From DASVLX01 sp035552275 (lineage in GTDB: Bacteria > Actinomycetota > Actinomycetes > Mycobacteriales > Pseudonocardiaceae): a DNA stretch of 16,250 nt. Below, piece after piece: positions 7,357 to 13,731 of the stretch. Under the pieces are notes generated by a model. That model saw only the letters and a program-made list of their open reading frames with translations. It made no database searches and was not told where the DNA came from. Numbering within the stretch: the first letter of the stretch is position 1; the number at the start of each line of letters is the position of its first letter. The DNA lies in the NCBI GenBank assembly GCA_035552275.1, contig DASZLR010000134.1:1-16250 (forward strand). The letters run 5' to 3'. The translations under genes were made by a program, and so were the position numbers.

Positions 7357-8373
7357 TCAACCCGACAGGTCAGCTGCCACGGTGCTCCGCCGAACCACCA
7401 GGTCCGTCGGCAGAACTACCGGATCAAGCGGGAGCGGTTCGCCGGCGAGGTGGTCGAGCAGCAGCAACGCCGCGGCCCGGCCCATCTCGTAGGAAGGCTG
7501 CGCGACGGTGGTCAACGCAGGGACAACCTGCGCGGCGGCCGGGATATCGTCGAATCCGACTACCGCGATATCCGCCGGCACAGTGATCCCGGTCTCGCGC
7601 AGTTGTCGTAATGCACCGAATGCCATGAGGTCGTTCTGCACGAACACCCCGTCGATAGACGGATTCTCGGTCAGCAACTCTTCCATTGCCTTGCGACCGC
7701 TCGACTCGGTGAAATCCCCGGATCGGACGTCGCGTTCGGAGAACGGCAGACCGGCTTCCTCGATCACCTCGCGGAAGCCGCGCAGCCGGTCCCGGGTGCA
7801 ACCGTATTCCTGCGGACCGGCCACACAGGCCAACTTCCGCCGGCCACATTCCAGCAGGTGACGCGCCGCCTGGGCACCACCGTCCTGATTGGTGGTCACC
7901 ACCGACGGAAACCCCGGGTGGTGGCCCCGATCATCGATCAGCACGACCGGCAGTCCCCGCTGGTAGAGCTGTTCGATATAGCTGAGCAGGTTGGGCGGCT
8001 CGATCGCGATGAGGCCGTCGAACGACCGGGCGGACACGTGCGCGGCGAACTGGCCGAGTGATTCCTCGCCCCGGTTCACCGTGTACAGCAGCAACCCGTA
8101 CTGGGCCGCCTCCAAGGTGTCCACCACGCCTTGCAACAGTTCGCTCACCCAGGGCCAGGTCAGCGAGGGCACCAGCATGCCCAACGTCCGGGAGTTGCCA
8201 CGGGCCAGGCTGACCGCCCGGGAACTCGGCGCGTAGCCCGACTCCTCCATCACCCGGCGAACCCGGGCCGCGGTCGATCCGTCAACGTCCGGCTTGCCGT
8301 TGAGCACCCGGGACACGGTGGCTTTCGACACGTTGGCGCGGCGCGCGATCTCGGCGATCGTCACCCTGCTCAT
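7357..8373 (-). CDS. LacI family transcriptional regulator of the glycosidase/transport operon
   Basis: This 338-residue protein has the LacI-family helix-turn-helix at residues 4-25 (VTIAEIARRANVSKATVSRVLN), a hinge helix near 51-58 (SRAVSLAR), and a sugar-binding core from about 62 on. The core includes LIAIEPP, VVLIDDRG, GVFVQNDLMAFGAL and VVGFDDIPAA, typical of inducer-responsive repressors. ATG 8373 has AAGGAGG at good spacing. A perfect 36-bp palindrome sits 15 bases upstream of the start, a likely autorepression site. The gene leads the operon, so one operator could control itself and the downstream transporter and glycosidase genes. Residue Leu255 is encoded by TTA (7609-7611), the only in-frame TTA I found in the window; in Streptomyces such codons need the bldA tRNA. 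Confidence 0.93.
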   Translation of the reverse strand: MSRVTIAEIARRANVSKATVSRVLNGKPDVDGSTAARVRRVMEESGYAPSSRAVSLARGNSRTLGMLVPSLTWPWVSELLQGVVDTLEAAQYGLLLYTVNRGEESLGQFAAHVSARSFDGLIAIEPPNLLSYIEQLYQRGLPVVLIDDRGHHPGFPSVVTTNQDGGAQAARHLLECGRRKLACVAGPQEYGCTRDRLRGFREVIEEAGLPFSERDVRSGDFTESSGRKAMEELLTENPSIDGVFVQNDLMAFGALRQLRETGITVPADIAVVGFDDIPAAAQVVPALTTVAQPSYEMGRAAALLLLDHLAGEPLPLDPVVLPTDLVVRRSTVAADLSG

Positions 8374-8388
8374 CGCGGCCTCCTTGCC

Positions 8389-8424
8389 GTAACCGGTCTC
8401 GGTACCGGTACCGAGACCGGTTAC
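8389..8424. promoter_or_regulatory. Perfect 36-bp palindrome with three ACCGGT cores, probable LacI operator
   Basis: Bases 8389-8406 are the exact reverse complement of 8407-8424. Inside are three ACCGGT hexamers at 8392-8397, 8404-8409 and 8416-8421, spaced exactly 12 bp apart. LacI-family operators are palindromes with a central CG, and ACCGGT with flanking TA/TT fits that style. The site lies between a possible -35 TTGACT (minus strand, 8435-8430) and the lacI ribosome-binding site, so bound repressor would block transcription start. Binding by the neighbouring LacI protein is inferred. Confidence 0.75.
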
Positions 8425-8510
8425 ATTGGAGTCAACGCCCTGGGTCAGGGTCCGTCAAGGGACGTCGGTGATGAGGTTGTTCCGGAACTTTTCGGTCGGC
8501 CAGAGACGGG
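8425..8510 (-). promoter_or_regulatory. Probable promoter region of the lacI operon
   Basis: This 86-base gap follows the lysR stop. On the minus strand it has TTGACG (8458-8453) and TTGACT (8435-8430), both good -35 candidates. With the second, a -10 would fall inside the 36-bp palindrome, where no good TATAAT-like hexamer is seen. A small CCCTG/CAGGG inverted repeat lies at 8438-8450. The exact start point is uncertain. Confidence 0.4.
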
Positions 8511-9413
8511 TCAGCGGGGCCAGGTCGGCGTGGTGATGGTGTCCGTGAGCGCGGCCAGCAATGCCTGCGCGGGCAGCGAAGCCGGCGGTCGGCCGTAGGT
8601 CGCAGCCAGCACCCGCCGCCGTTCCCCGGCCAGTCGACGCACCCGCACACCGGGATGCCGGTTGGCGATCAGCGCCAGGCCGGGCAGGGTGCTCACGCCC
8701 AACCCGGCGGCCACCAATGCCTGTACCGCAACGTAATCGTCGGTCTCGAAGGCGATGTCCGGGGTGAAGCCGGCGGCGGCGCTGGCGGCCAGCAGGTGTG
8801 CCCGGCACCGCTGGCAGCCGGCGATCCACCGCGCTCCGGCGTAGTTGGCCAGCTCGCCGCGCGGGCCGCCCTGGTGGTCCGGGTGCGGCGCGACCAGGTA
8901 GAGCGGTTCCTCCAACAGCATGGTCATGGTGGTATTGCGCCGATCCCCCGCCGGCACGTCGTCATGCTCGAACACCAGCGCCACGTCGACCTCGGCATTG
9001 CGCAACGCGGCCAACGCCTCTGGCGGCTCGGCCTCGGTCAACGCCAGCTCGATCTCCGGATGCTCGGCGGCCAGCCGGGCGGCGGCCACCGGCACCAACG
9101 TCGCCAGCGCGGACGGAAACGCGGCCAGCCGCACCCGACCGGTCCGCAATCCGGCGTGCGCGGCGAGTTCGGCATGTGCGGACTCGACTTGGCCGAGGAT
9201 TTCCTCGGCGCGGGCGACCAGCAGCCGGCCGGCGTCGGTCAACCGGATGCCACGCCCGACCCGCTGCACCAGCGGCACGCCGACCTCGGTCTCCAGCTTC
9301 GCCAGGTGATGGCTCACCGACGGCTGGGCGTAGTGCAGGGCTTCGGCGGCCGCGGTGACCGAACCGGTGCGCGCCACCGCCACCAGGACCCGAAGGCGGG
9401 TCAGGTCGAGCAT
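8511..9413 (-). CDS. LysR family transcriptional regulator
   Basis: This 300-residue protein has the standard LysR layout. The N-terminal winged helix (residues 1-60) includes VTAAAEALHYAQPSVSHHLAKLE, and the effector domain runs from about 90 on, with GLGVSTLPGLAL near residue 240. ATG 9413 aligns with the normal family start (MLDLTRLRVLV). No Shine-Dalgarno sequence precedes it; instead TATGAT lies six bases upstream, so the mRNA is probably leaderless. The gene is divergent from the PLP-dependent dehydratase gene, the usual position for a LysR protein controlling its neighbour in response to a substrate or product. TCAGC (9413-9417) and GCTGA (9426-9430) form an inverted repeat over the start, a possible autoregulatory site. 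Confidence 0.92.
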   Translation of the reverse strand: MLDLTRLRVLVAVARTGSVTAAAEALHYAQPSVSHHLAKLETEVGVPLVQRVGRGIRLTDAGRLLVARAEEILGQVESAHAELAAHAGLRTGRVRLAAFPSALATLVPVAAARLAAEHPEIELALTEAEPPEALAALRNAEVDVALVFEHDDVPAGDRRNTTMTMLLEEPLYLVAPHPDHQGGPRGELANYAGARWIAGCQRCRAHLLAASAAAGFTPDIAFETDDYVAVQALVAAGLGVSTLPGLALIANRHPGVRVRRLAGERRRVLAATYGRPPASLPAQALLAALTDTITTPTWPR

Positions 9414-9419
9414 CAGCGA

Positions 9420-9425
9420 ATCATA
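9420..9425 (-). promoter_or_regulatory. Probable -10 of a leaderless lysR promoter
   Basis: The minus strand reads TATGAT ending six bases before the lysR ATG, which would put the transcription start at or next to the A of the start codon. This agrees with the lack of a ribosome-binding site. No strong -35 is seen 16-18 bases further up (TCTGGT is the nearest). The hexamer lies inside the TCAGC-N8-GCTGA repeat. Confidence 0.45.
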
Positions 9426-9493
9426 GCTGAGATCGATGGATAACCAGAAAATATGTATTGGACCTATGGATGGCGCGGTGTCACCGTGGCGGT

Positions 9494-10522
9494 ATGGAGC
9501 TGCCCACCATGGCCGACGCGCTCCGGGCCCGACGCCTGCTGGCGCACCACCTGCCGCCGACGCCGATGTGGTCCTATCCGGCGCTCAACGCGACCGCCGG
9601 TGCGCGGGTGCTGGTCAAGCACGAGAACGTCCAGCCGACCGGCGCGTTCAAGGTGCGCGGCGGCATCTCCCTGCTCGCCGGCATGACGCCGGCCGAGCGG
9701 TCCGGCGGCGTGCTCGGCTACTCCACCGGCAATCACGCGCAGTCCCTCGCCTACGCCGCCGCGCTGCACGACACGCCGTGCGCCATCGTGATGCCGCGCA
9801 ATCCCAGTCCCGGCAAGGCCAAGGCCGTCCGCGATCTCGGCGCCGAACTGATCGAGTTCGGCGAGAACTTCGATCAGGCCCGCGGGCACGCCGAAAACCT
9901 CGCCCGGCAGCGCGGCATGCGGCTGGTCAGCGCCGCGAACGAGCCGGCGATCATCGCCGGGGTCGCCACCGCCTATCTGGAGATCTTCGGCCAGGAGCCG
10001 GATCTGGACACGGTGATCGTGCCGGTGGGCGGCGGCAGCGGCGCGGCGGCGGCCTGCCTGGTCGCGGCGTCGCTGGCGCCCCGCTGCGAGATCATCGCCG
10101 TGCAGTCGGCGGCGTCTCCGGCGGCGCACGACTCGTGGCACGCGGGACGTCCGGTCGACCGTCCCAATCGGAGCGTGGTGGGCGGATTGGCCACCGGCTC
10201 GGGATTCGCGCTCACCCAACAGATCCTGCGCGCCCACCTGGCCGATTTCCTACTGGTGAGCGACGCGATGATCGCGGCCGCTCAGTGGGTGCTGATGCGG
10301 GACGCGCACACTCTTGCCGAGGGCGCCGGCGCGGCCGCCGTGGCCGCGCTGCTCGGGTGTCCGCAGCGGTTCGCCGGTCGCACGGTCGCCGTGATCTGCA
10401 CCGGCGGCAACGCCAACGAAGCCGAGATCCGGGCCAGCCTGCCGAGCCTGAGCGCCGAGGACACCCTCACCGAGTCACAGCGCCCGGACGGGCTCGCGAT
10501 CCCGGCATTTTCGCGGCGATGA
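9494..10522 (+). CDS. PLP-dependent threonine/serine dehydratase-like enzyme
   Basis: This 342-residue protein belongs to the fold-type II PLP enzymes. The Schiff-base lysine is Lys53 in PTGAFKVRGG, the substrate loop is STGNHAQS (77-84), the phosphate-binding glycine loop is GGGSG (179-183), and CTGGN near the C-terminus contacts the pyridine ring. There is no C-terminal ACT-like regulatory domain, so it resembles catabolic threonine dehydratase or serine racemase rather than the isoleucine-biosynthetic enzyme. It would convert L-threonine or L-serine to the 2-oxo acid plus ammonia. The start is uncertain: ATG 9509 has GGAG nine bases upstream, and TTG 9458 and ATG 9470 are also in frame. 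It is divergent from lysR, and its 3' end overlaps the tetR gene by 56 bases. Confidence 0.88.
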   Translation: MELPTMADALRARRLLAHHLPPTPMWSYPALNATAGARVLVKHENVQPTGAFKVRGGISLLAGMTPAERSGGVLGYSTGNHAQSLAYAAALHDTPCAIVMPRNPSPGKAKAVRDLGAELIEFGENFDQARGHAENLARQRGMRLVSAANEPAIIAGVATAYLEIFGQEPDLDTVIVPVGGGSGAAAACLVAASLAPRCEIIAVQSAASPAAHDSWHAGRPVDRPNRSVVGGLATGSGFALTQQILRAHLADFLLVSDAMIAAAQWVLMRDAHTLAEGAGAAAVAALLGCPQRFAGRTVAVICTGGNANEAEIRASLPSLSAEDTLTESQRPDGLAIPAFSRR

Positions 10523-11057
10523 GGTCGGCCGCCGCGCTACGGGCGTCCGCGCCGACAGACCCATCCTGTTCGATGGTGGCGACGACGCTCGCCCCCTCGA
10601 TGAGCAACAGCAATTGTCGCGCCAACGGCGCGGGGTCCGCGACGCCGATTTCACCGAGCCGTTCTTCCACAAGGGCGCGATAACGCGTCAGGTGTCTACG
10701 GGCGATGGCGGCGATCGCCGGATCAGCCCGGGTGTCGGTGACGGTATTGACCACGGCGCAGCCACCGTAGCCGGGCTCGGCGAACCATTCCATCAGTAGC
10801 TCGAAGACGGCCAGCACCCGCTGCGGACCGGCCGGGGCGGACTCGGTGTTTCGCCGCAACCAGCCGTGGATGCGATCGCTGTGTTCGGTCAGCATCGCCT
10901 GCACCAGTTGCTCCTTGGAGGAGAAGTACCGGTACAGGCTCAGCTTCGAGGCGCTCGCCGTGGCGACGATCTCGTTGATCCCCACCGCGTGCACGCCCTT
11001 TTCGTAGAACAGCGAACGCGCCACGTCCAGAATCCGGTCACGGGTCGCCGCCATCAT
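10467..11057 (-). CDS. TetR family transcriptional regulator
   Basis: This protein of about 196 residues has a TetR N-terminal helix-turn-helix (residues 6-50: DRILDVARSLFYEKG, then VGINEIVATASASKLSLYRYFSSKEQL). A ligand domain follows with a CAVVNTVTD segment as found in several efflux-controlling members. The open frame extends far upstream, but homology begins at the paired ATGs at 11057 and 11054; the second sits six bases after a -10-like TACTGT and may be a leaderless start. The divergent neighbour is an MFS transporter, and the gap is mostly a large inverted repeat, so the protein probably represses both genes and responds to a transported compound. Its 3' end runs 56 bases into the converging dehydratase gene. 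Confidence 0.9.
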   Translation of the reverse strand: MMAATRDRILDVARSLFYEKGVHAVGINEIVATASASKLSLYRYFSSKEQLVQAMLTEHSDRIHGWLRRNTESAPAGPQRVLAVFELLMEWFAEPGYGGCAVVNTVTDTRADPAIAAIARRHLTRYRALVEERLGEIGVADPAPLARQLLLLIEGASVVATIEQDGSVGADARSAAADLIAAKMPGSRARPGAVTR

Positions 11058-11058
11058 T

Positions 11059-11103
11059 CGACAGTACCAGTCTGTACACGATGAGTACAAGTCGGTACTG
11101 TCG
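11059..11103. promoter_or_regulatory. TetR operator with two face-away promoters
   Basis: CGACAGTACC (11059-11068) and GGTACTGTCG (11094-11103) are perfect inverted 10-bp arms. Inside them TGTAC and GTACA continue the symmetry around 11081. The arms provide TACTGT hexamers pointing outwards: 11096-11101 (plus, seven bases before the MFS ATG) and 11066-11061 (minus, just before the tetR ATGs). TGTACA lies 17 bases upstream of the plus hexamer as a -35. A repressor bound here would cover both promoters. Confidence 0.65.
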
Positions 11104-11108
11104 CGGCC

Positions 11109-12311
11109 ATGCTGGAACGGGAACAAGCGCCGGTGCGACGATTGTGGGCCGGTGTGTTGTGCGGTTACCTGGCATTGGGCGCGACCCTGCAGGAACTGCC
11201 GGAATACGTGGTGACCAAATACGGGCAGGGTCCCGTGATGGCCGGTCTCGCCGTGGGTCTGGCGTTCGCCGCGACCGCGCTGACCCGGCCGTTCGCCGGT
11301 CGCGCCGGCGACGCGGGCCGGGCCCGGCCGGTGGTGACGGCCGGCGGCGCGCTGACCGCGATCGCCGCCGCGGCTCACCTGTTCGCGCCGAATGTCGGTG
11401 TGCTGCTGGCCGCCCGGCTGCTGATGGGCGCGGGCGAGGCGGCGCTGTTCTCCGGCGGACTGCCCTGGGTGTTGGCCGGCACACCGGCCAACCGTCGGGG
11501 TCGGGTGTCCGGCTGGTTCGGACTGTCCATGTGGGCCGGGCTGACCCTCGGACCGCTGCTGGCCGTTCTGGTGCACCGGGTCGGCGGTGACACCGCGGTC
11601 TGGCTGGTGGTGATCGCGCTGCCGCTGGTGTCCACCGCGCTGGTCGCCAGCACTCGCCGGCAGTCCCGACCGGCGTCGGCGGAAGCTGTGGGGACCATCC
11701 GCCCGAAATCGTGGCGCGACGTGGTGCCGCGCGGTGTCGGCCTGCCCGGTCTGTGCCTCGGGTTGGCCGCGTACGGCTACGGCAGCCTGACCGCGCTGCT
11801 GGTGCTGTACCTCACCGCGGATCACGTGGGCGGGCAGAGCGTCGGACTGTCCGTGTTCGCCATCTCGTTCCTGCTGACCCGCAGCCTCGGCAGTCCGCAG
11901 GTCGATCGGCACGGCGGCGTGCCGGTCGCCCGCTGTGTGCTGGGCATCGAGATGGCCGGTCTGCTCCTGCTTGCCCTGGTGCGCACCGAATGGGCGGCGC
12001 TGGCCGGCGCGGCGATCACCGGAATCGGCATCGCGACGATCTACCCGGCGACGATCGCGGTCACCCTGCACCGCACCGGCGGCATCCGGCCCGGCGTGGC
12101 GATGGGCGCGATGACCTCGTTGTGGGACATCGGCATTCTGGTCGCCGGCCCGATCGGCGGCCTGGTCGCCACGCACGCTGGCTATCAGGTCGCGTTCGCG
12201 GTGGCCGCCGGCATGGCGATCATCGCCCTGATCGTCACCTTCATCCTGCCGGCCCAACCCACGTCAATGGTGTCGAGCACAGTCAGGTCCGGCGACCGCA
12301 TCCGGTCCTGA
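11109..12311 (+). CDS. Major facilitator superfamily transporter
   Basis: This 400-residue membrane protein has about twelve hydrophobic segments, the usual size for an MFS carrier. Motif A between segments 2 and 3 is present in relaxed form (PFAGRAGDAGRARP, residues 61-74). A longer polar loop at the middle (about 178-200, STRRQSRPASAEAV) separates the two six-helix halves. The C-terminal tail is short. ATG 11109 lacks a clear Shine-Dalgarno site and lies seven bases after TACTGT, so translation may be leaderless. The divergent TetR gene and shared operator suggest drug or metabolite efflux under ligand-induced control, but the substrate cannot be inferred from sequence. The pucR gene starts 31 bases downstream on the same strand. 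Confidence 0.88.
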   Translation: MLEREQAPVRRLWAGVLCGYLALGATLQELPEYVVTKYGQGPVMAGLAVGLAFAATALTRPFAGRAGDAGRARPVVTAGGALTAIAAAAHLFAPNVGVLLAARLLMGAGEAALFSGGLPWVLAGTPANRRGRVSGWFGLSMWAGLTLGPLLAVLVHRVGGDTAVWLVVIALPLVSTALVASTRRQSRPASAEAVGTIRPKSWRDVVPRGVGLPGLCLGLAAYGYGSLTALLVLYLTADHVGGQSVGLSVFAISFLLTRSLGSPQVDRHGGVPVARCVLGIEMAGLLLLALVRTEWAALAGAAITGIGIATIYPATIAVTLHRTGGIRPGVAMGAMTSLWDIGILVAGPIGGLVATHAGYQVAFAVAAGMAIIALIVTFILPAQPTSMVSSTVRSGDRIRS

Positions 12312-12342
12312 CCCCACGTCGGTGTGCGATGCTGTTTCGACC

Positions 12343-13572
12343 ATGAGCAGCGTGGCACGTCGTGTTGGCGCGCGGACGGCGGAGTCGCTGGCCGCGAGCG
12401 TGCTGCTGCGGGTGCCCGCGCTGACCGACGCGCTGGTGCGGATCATCTACCAGCAGAATCCCGGCTACCTGGCAGTGAACTCGGTTCCGGCCGACGACCT
12501 CTGGCAGTCCTGCCACGACAACATCACCCGCATCGTGCAGCTGATCGCCGGCGCGGAGCACGTCGCCGCCGATGACTACTTCGACGCCGCGCACGCCACC
12601 GGGGCGCGCCGGGCCGGACAGCGGATGCCGTTGGAGGACGTGCTCAGATCGTTCCGGCTCGGCGGCCGGCTGGTCTGGGAGGCGCTGATCGACCAGGCGC
12701 GCGAGCAGGGCGGGGTCGACCGGGACGCGTTGCTGGACATGGCAACCCGGGTGTGGGAGGTCATCGACACCACGTCGTCGCAGGTCGCGGTCGCCTACCA
12801 CCAGGCCGAACGCCAGCTCGTCCGCGCCGACGAGCAGCGCCGGGCCACGCTGTGGGAAGGGCTGCTGCGCGGCCGGGCCAAGGAACTGGCGTTCGCCTAT
12901 GAGGCGGCCAGAATCATCGGCGTGCCGGTGGAGGGCCGGTACGCGGTCGTCGCGGTGGACGTCCGCGCCGAGGACGACCAGGACGACACGACCACCGCGC
13001 TGCTGCGCCGACGGCTCACCGCGGCCGGTGTCGACTCGGCCTGGCAGGTCCGCGCCAACACGCTCGTCGGGCTGCTCGCACTGGAGGGCGCGACAACGGA
13101 CGCGGCGCTGGCCGCACTGCGGGGGTCGGTGGACGCGCCGGCCGGCCTGTCCGCCGTGGTGTCCGGTCTGTCCGATGTGGACGTAGCGTATCGGCAGGCG
13201 ACGCTGGCCCGGCAGACCCTGCCGCCCGGCCGAATCGAGGTCGCCGCCCTGACCGAACGGCTGCCCGAGGCGCTGTTGCTCAGCTCGCCGGAACTGGCCG
13301 AACAACTCGTCCGGCGGTGGCTCGACCCGCTGCTGAAACTGCCCGCCGCCGAACGCCAACTGCTGCTGGACACCCTGGAAACCTGGGTCGCCACCGCCCG
13401 CTCGATCAGGCGGACCGCGGAGTTGGCGCACTGCCACCGCAATACCGTGCTCAACCGGCTGCACCGGATCAACGCGATCACCGGCCGGGACCTCACCGGC
13501 GCCGGCGTCCAGGTGGAGCTGTCGCTGGCGCTGCGCGCCGCTCGACTGCTGCCAGCCGTCCAGCATCGCTGA
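12343..13572 (+). CDS. PucR family transcriptional regulator with RsbRD-like N-terminus
   Basis: This 409-residue protein has three parts. Residues about 10-150 are a helical region like the RsbRD N-terminal domain, with DLWQSCHDNITRIVQLI and RMPLEDVLRSFRLGGRLVWEAL. Residues about 160-285 are a GGDEF-like sensor domain beginning LWEGLLRGRAKELAF. The C-terminus is the PucR helix-turn-helix (LAHCHRNTVLNRLHRI, about 361-376, then GRDL). PucR proteins control purine or other catabolic genes, so the downstream molybdenum hydroxylase is a likely target. ATG 12343 fits the domain start, but neither it nor the in-frame GTG 12322 has a ribosome-binding site. The gene follows the MFS gene closely and may also be read from its promoter. 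Confidence 0.88.
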   Translation: MSSVARRVGARTAESLAASVLLRVPALTDALVRIIYQQNPGYLAVNSVPADDLWQSCHDNITRIVQLIAGAEHVAADDYFDAAHATGARRAGQRMPLEDVLRSFRLGGRLVWEALIDQAREQGGVDRDALLDMATRVWEVIDTTSSQVAVAYHQAERQLVRADEQRRATLWEGLLRGRAKELAFAYEAARIIGVPVEGRYAVVAVDVRAEDDQDDTTTALLRRRLTAAGVDSAWQVRANTLVGLLALEGATTDAALAALRGSVDAPAGLSAVVSGLSDVDVAYRQATLARQTLPPGRIEVAALTERLPEALLLSSPELAEQLVRRWLDPLLKLPAAERQLLLDTLETWVATARSIRRTAELAHCHRNTVLNRLHRINAITGRDLTGAGVQVELSLALRAARLLPAVQHR

Positions 13573-13636
13573 CCTGCCCCACTGTGCGGGGTGCACAAGC
13601 CGGTTGCGCCAAACGTAGGCACGGTGTCCATAGTCA

Positions 13637-13664
13637 GCGGAGTGTGTCCCATGACACACTCCGC
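13637..13664. promoter_or_regulatory. 28-bp inverted repeat between pucR and hydroxylase genes
   Basis: GCGGAGTGTGTC (13637-13648) and GACACACTCCGC (13653-13664) are perfect 12-bp inverted copies around CCAT. The repeat lies 67 bases before the hydroxylase start. A second pairing is possible between TCAGCGG (13634-13640) and CCGCTGA (13679-13685). The site could be an operator, for instance for the adjacent PucR protein, or a hairpin terminator for pucR; there is no U-tract. The surrounding 159-base gap (13573-13731) shows no gene and no clear promoter. Confidence 0.55.
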
Positions 13665-13731
13665 GCAGCGTTGTCCCACCGCTGATCGACAACCGCTGGT
13701 CACCAACGGGTTCGCCGGAGAGGAACCGTCC

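Noticed and set aside
7343..7359. TGATC-N7-GATCA repeat at the lacI stop as a second operator
   Set aside because: The arms are only 5 bp, overlap the lacI stop codon and do not resemble the ACCGGT array; not enough to call a site.
11058..12257. A long N-terminal extension of the tetR frame across the MFS gene
   Set aside because: TetR homology starts at 11057; the extension is antisense to MFS and of His/Gln/Arg-rich shadow composition.
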